A stretch of DNA of 64,000 bases from Lachnospiraceae bacterium. GTDB lineage: Bacteria; Bacillota; Clostridia; Lachnospirales; Lachnospiraceae. The translations under genes were made by a program, and so were the position numbers. How positions within the stretch are numbered: position 1 is the first letter of the stretch; every line of letters begins with the position of its first letter. The stretch is taken from assembly GCA_910575475.1 (NCBI GenBank), contig CAJTGD010000019.1:1-64000 (forward strand), read 5' to 3'. Shown piece after piece: positions 63,501-64,000 of the stretch. The notes under the pieces were generated by a model. The model was not told the DNA's origin, searched no databases, and saw nothing but the letters and a program-made list of their open reading frames with translations.

Positions 63501-63853
63501 ATTCTGTATCTGTCCTCTCTGGTAACCAGCCCCCCGGCAGTTCCGGAGGGCCATCTATCCTCATCATACAGCCAGAGCCGCAGCCCCATTGCTTCCATCT
63601 TTTTTTCACAGGCAGATACGATCTGAAAAAATTCTTCTCCAAGATAAGGCGTATCCAGCCCCGTCCGGCAATGGATATGCGCTCCCCCCATACCCATCTG
63701 CCGGAATTGTTCCACATCCTCCAAAAGCGTTTCCGGATCCAGCCTGCAGTTCCACGCCCAAAACGGAACCGCACGGTACTCATTTGTCGGATTTTTAAAT
63801 AGCGCCGGATCCAGTTCTTTATCTCCTGATCTCGGATAGAGTATGCGTTTCAT
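60593..63853 (-). CDS. GH106-like glycoside hydrolase (probable alpha-L-rhamnosidase)
   Basis: 1,086 residues, no signal peptide, so it acts inside the cell on imported oligosaccharides. The N-terminal catalytic region contains YRAVPFWAWNCRLDPETLLE, IHCRTGLDTPYLGEEFF and LWLYDEDRWPSGTAGG, which fit the GH106/GH2-like rhamnosidase group. AIFTDEP-type and GHMMNEWTLHGQ segments follow, with C-terminal beta-sandwich parts. Intracellular members are common in gut Lachnospiraceae. Rhamnose specificity is an inference from family and the window's theme. Confidence 0.72.
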   Translation of the reverse strand: MKRILYPRSGDKELDPALFKNPTNEYRAVPFWAWNCRLDPETLLEDVEQFRQMGMGGAHIHCRTGLDTPYLGEEFFQIVSACEKKMEAMGLRLWLYDEDRWPSGTAGGLVTREDRYRMRFLVFEPEGFEPEKTQHYMAAAKAVRGKVRTRIGTYLVVQDQDGFLQEYTLLDEICGPKTEKTGITFGQDVPGTFGQIEQKGQIWHAWLEVSGDNPWFNDQAYVNTLDSEAVGRFLERTHEMYYRKLGRAFGSTIPAVFTDEPQTVHKERLLEPFQKAAVILPYTDDFEETFYKRYQISIRKHLPELIWDWKGGQLSKVRYLYHRHLCERFSEAFGDQIGKWCEVHGIHLTGHMMNEWTLHGQTMAVGEVMRPMMHFGIPGMDMLCDRRELSTAKQAASVAHQMGREGVMSELYGVTGWEFDFRNHKLAGDWQAALGVTARVPHLTWASMEGEAKRDYPASIGRQSPWYQEYHVIEDHFARLNTVLTRGRARVRVGVIHPVESYWLYWGNQAQNAEVREALDTRFEEMIEWLLYGLIDFDFISEAVLEELGQDTEAVREALDPRLESPKFVVGEACYETVIIPEPETIRKHTLVCLERFQRAGGEVIFMGKPPACVEGEKNGKARELAESCIKIPYQRICLLKAVERYRDIDVLSECAEGEDPTRIKHRENGRRARNLFYQMREDGICRWLFLCHVKKPMNEDVVFSERLTIEIQGEYMPKLYDTQNGEIRKAEAEYRRGKTILTAYVSAHDSLLYELRPGREDAEREDAVKESKKNIVQSRWLLPQPDAFSLEEENVCLLDLAEYAFDDGPWQEEEEILRIDNRFRSLLGYPLRMEALAQPWTNQEEEEESHTLRLRIRIDSEVQAEDALLAVEHPEKMQIFLNEKRIGQTDRGWYVDRSIRKRSVGCIRKGENVLELRIPFGKKTNVEWCYLLGPFGVMVRGRKKILTAMPERIYFGNLTAQGLPFYAGNFIYETAVVTGGGSLWIEIPRYRGALLQIELDGDQKQNLIFAPYRVRFRVSAGEHRLRIKAYGNRANAFGPVHHSDYTEKWYGPNLWRTQGSRWSYEYQLSETGVLSTPYCWMETIV

Positions 63854-64000
63854 TTATTTCACCTGCTCAAATTTCGTCTGCATTGCCTGTATCACCTTTT
63901 CTGCATCCGCGTCTCCTGCGATCACTTCCTGAAACTTTCCCGTCAGTTCATCACTCACGCCGCTTGGCCATGCATTATTCAGATTGTAGATCGTTGACAG
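63854..64000 (-). CDS. Extracellular solute-binding protein, C-terminal end (partial)
   Basis: The final 48 codons read LSTIYNLNNAWPSGVSDELT, then GDADAEKVIQAMQTKFEQVK and TAA. This is the usual C-terminus of family 1 sugar-binding lipoproteins (SBP_bac_1). The rest lies outside the window. It ends directly before the GH106-like ATG (TAAATG), so the two are cotranscribed. Confidence 0.75.
   Translation of the reverse strand: MSTIYNLNNAWPSGVSDELTGKFQEVIAGDADAEKVIQAMQTKFEQVK

Noticed and set aside
1..64000. CRISPR arrays, tRNA or rRNA genes
   Set aside because: No regularly spaced repeats, cloverleaf-like segments or rRNA motifs were found by reading.

Overview
The window looks like chromosome of a gut Lachnospiraceae bacterium (Clostridia). 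The evidence is the AGGAGG-type ribosome sites, sigma-A style promoters, Firmicutes lipoproteins, YesM/YesN regulators, an IS1595-family insertion sequence and a glycyl-radical-enzyme microcompartment of the kind known from fucose/rhamnose-degrading Clostridia. No rRNA, tRNA or CRISPR array was seen.

Positions 1-9,900 are accessory DNA with much decay: two lipoproteins, a frameshifted AAA-ATPase/nuclease-like gene, a LysR remnant, an intact methyltransferase-acetyltransferase pair, and a deletion scar that fuses half of ilvB to half of an ABC exporter. A YdcF protein, a DinJ-like small ORF and a broken Atl1-like gene follow. Positions 9,991-14,992 hold an intact MacB-like ABC exporter with its histidine kinase and response regulator.

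Positions 15,150-23,590 encode a YesM/YesN two-component system divergent from a rhamnose-type ABC importer (ATPase, two permeases, RhaS-like binding protein). Positions 23,687-36,632 are a second accessory block. It has two broken sigma/anti-sigma pairs, a small microcompartment satellite operon (EutP plus two PduU/EutS-type shell proteins), an uncharacterised P-loop/DUF4869 pair, HEPN/MNT and HipBA toxin-antitoxin modules, a remnant that resembles a type III toxin-antitoxin locus, an intact IS1595-family element inserted in a kinase gene, and an ABC transporter that has lost its catalytic motifs.

Positions 36,850-53,081 (all minus strand) form the main locus: a B12-independent propanediol-utilising microcompartment. 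It has a glycyl radical diol dehydratase and its activase, a class II aldolase, PduP-like aldehyde dehydrogenase, PduL, two alcohol dehydrogenases, PduS/PduT electron transfer, a GlcG-like protein, EutN/PduN vertices, six BMC-H shell proteins and a DeoR repressor. The expected route is rhamnulose-1-P or fuculose-1-P to lactaldehyde, 1,2-propanediol, propionaldehyde, then propionyl-CoA/propionate and propanol. Several enzymes carry encapsulation peptides, and many gaps between genes contain stem-loops.

Positions 53,339-57,375 hold a PHP phosphoesterase and a MarR-regulated alcohol/aldehyde dehydrogenase operon. Positions 57,551-64,000 hold an orphan PelD-like protein and an operon with a GH106-like rhamnosidase, a DHDPS-family aldolase, a hydroxyacid dehydrogenase and a solute-binding protein that runs off the window. 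Rhamnose is thus a plausible common theme: rhamnoside cleavage, import and microcompartment fermentation. Isomerase and kinase genes are not in the window.
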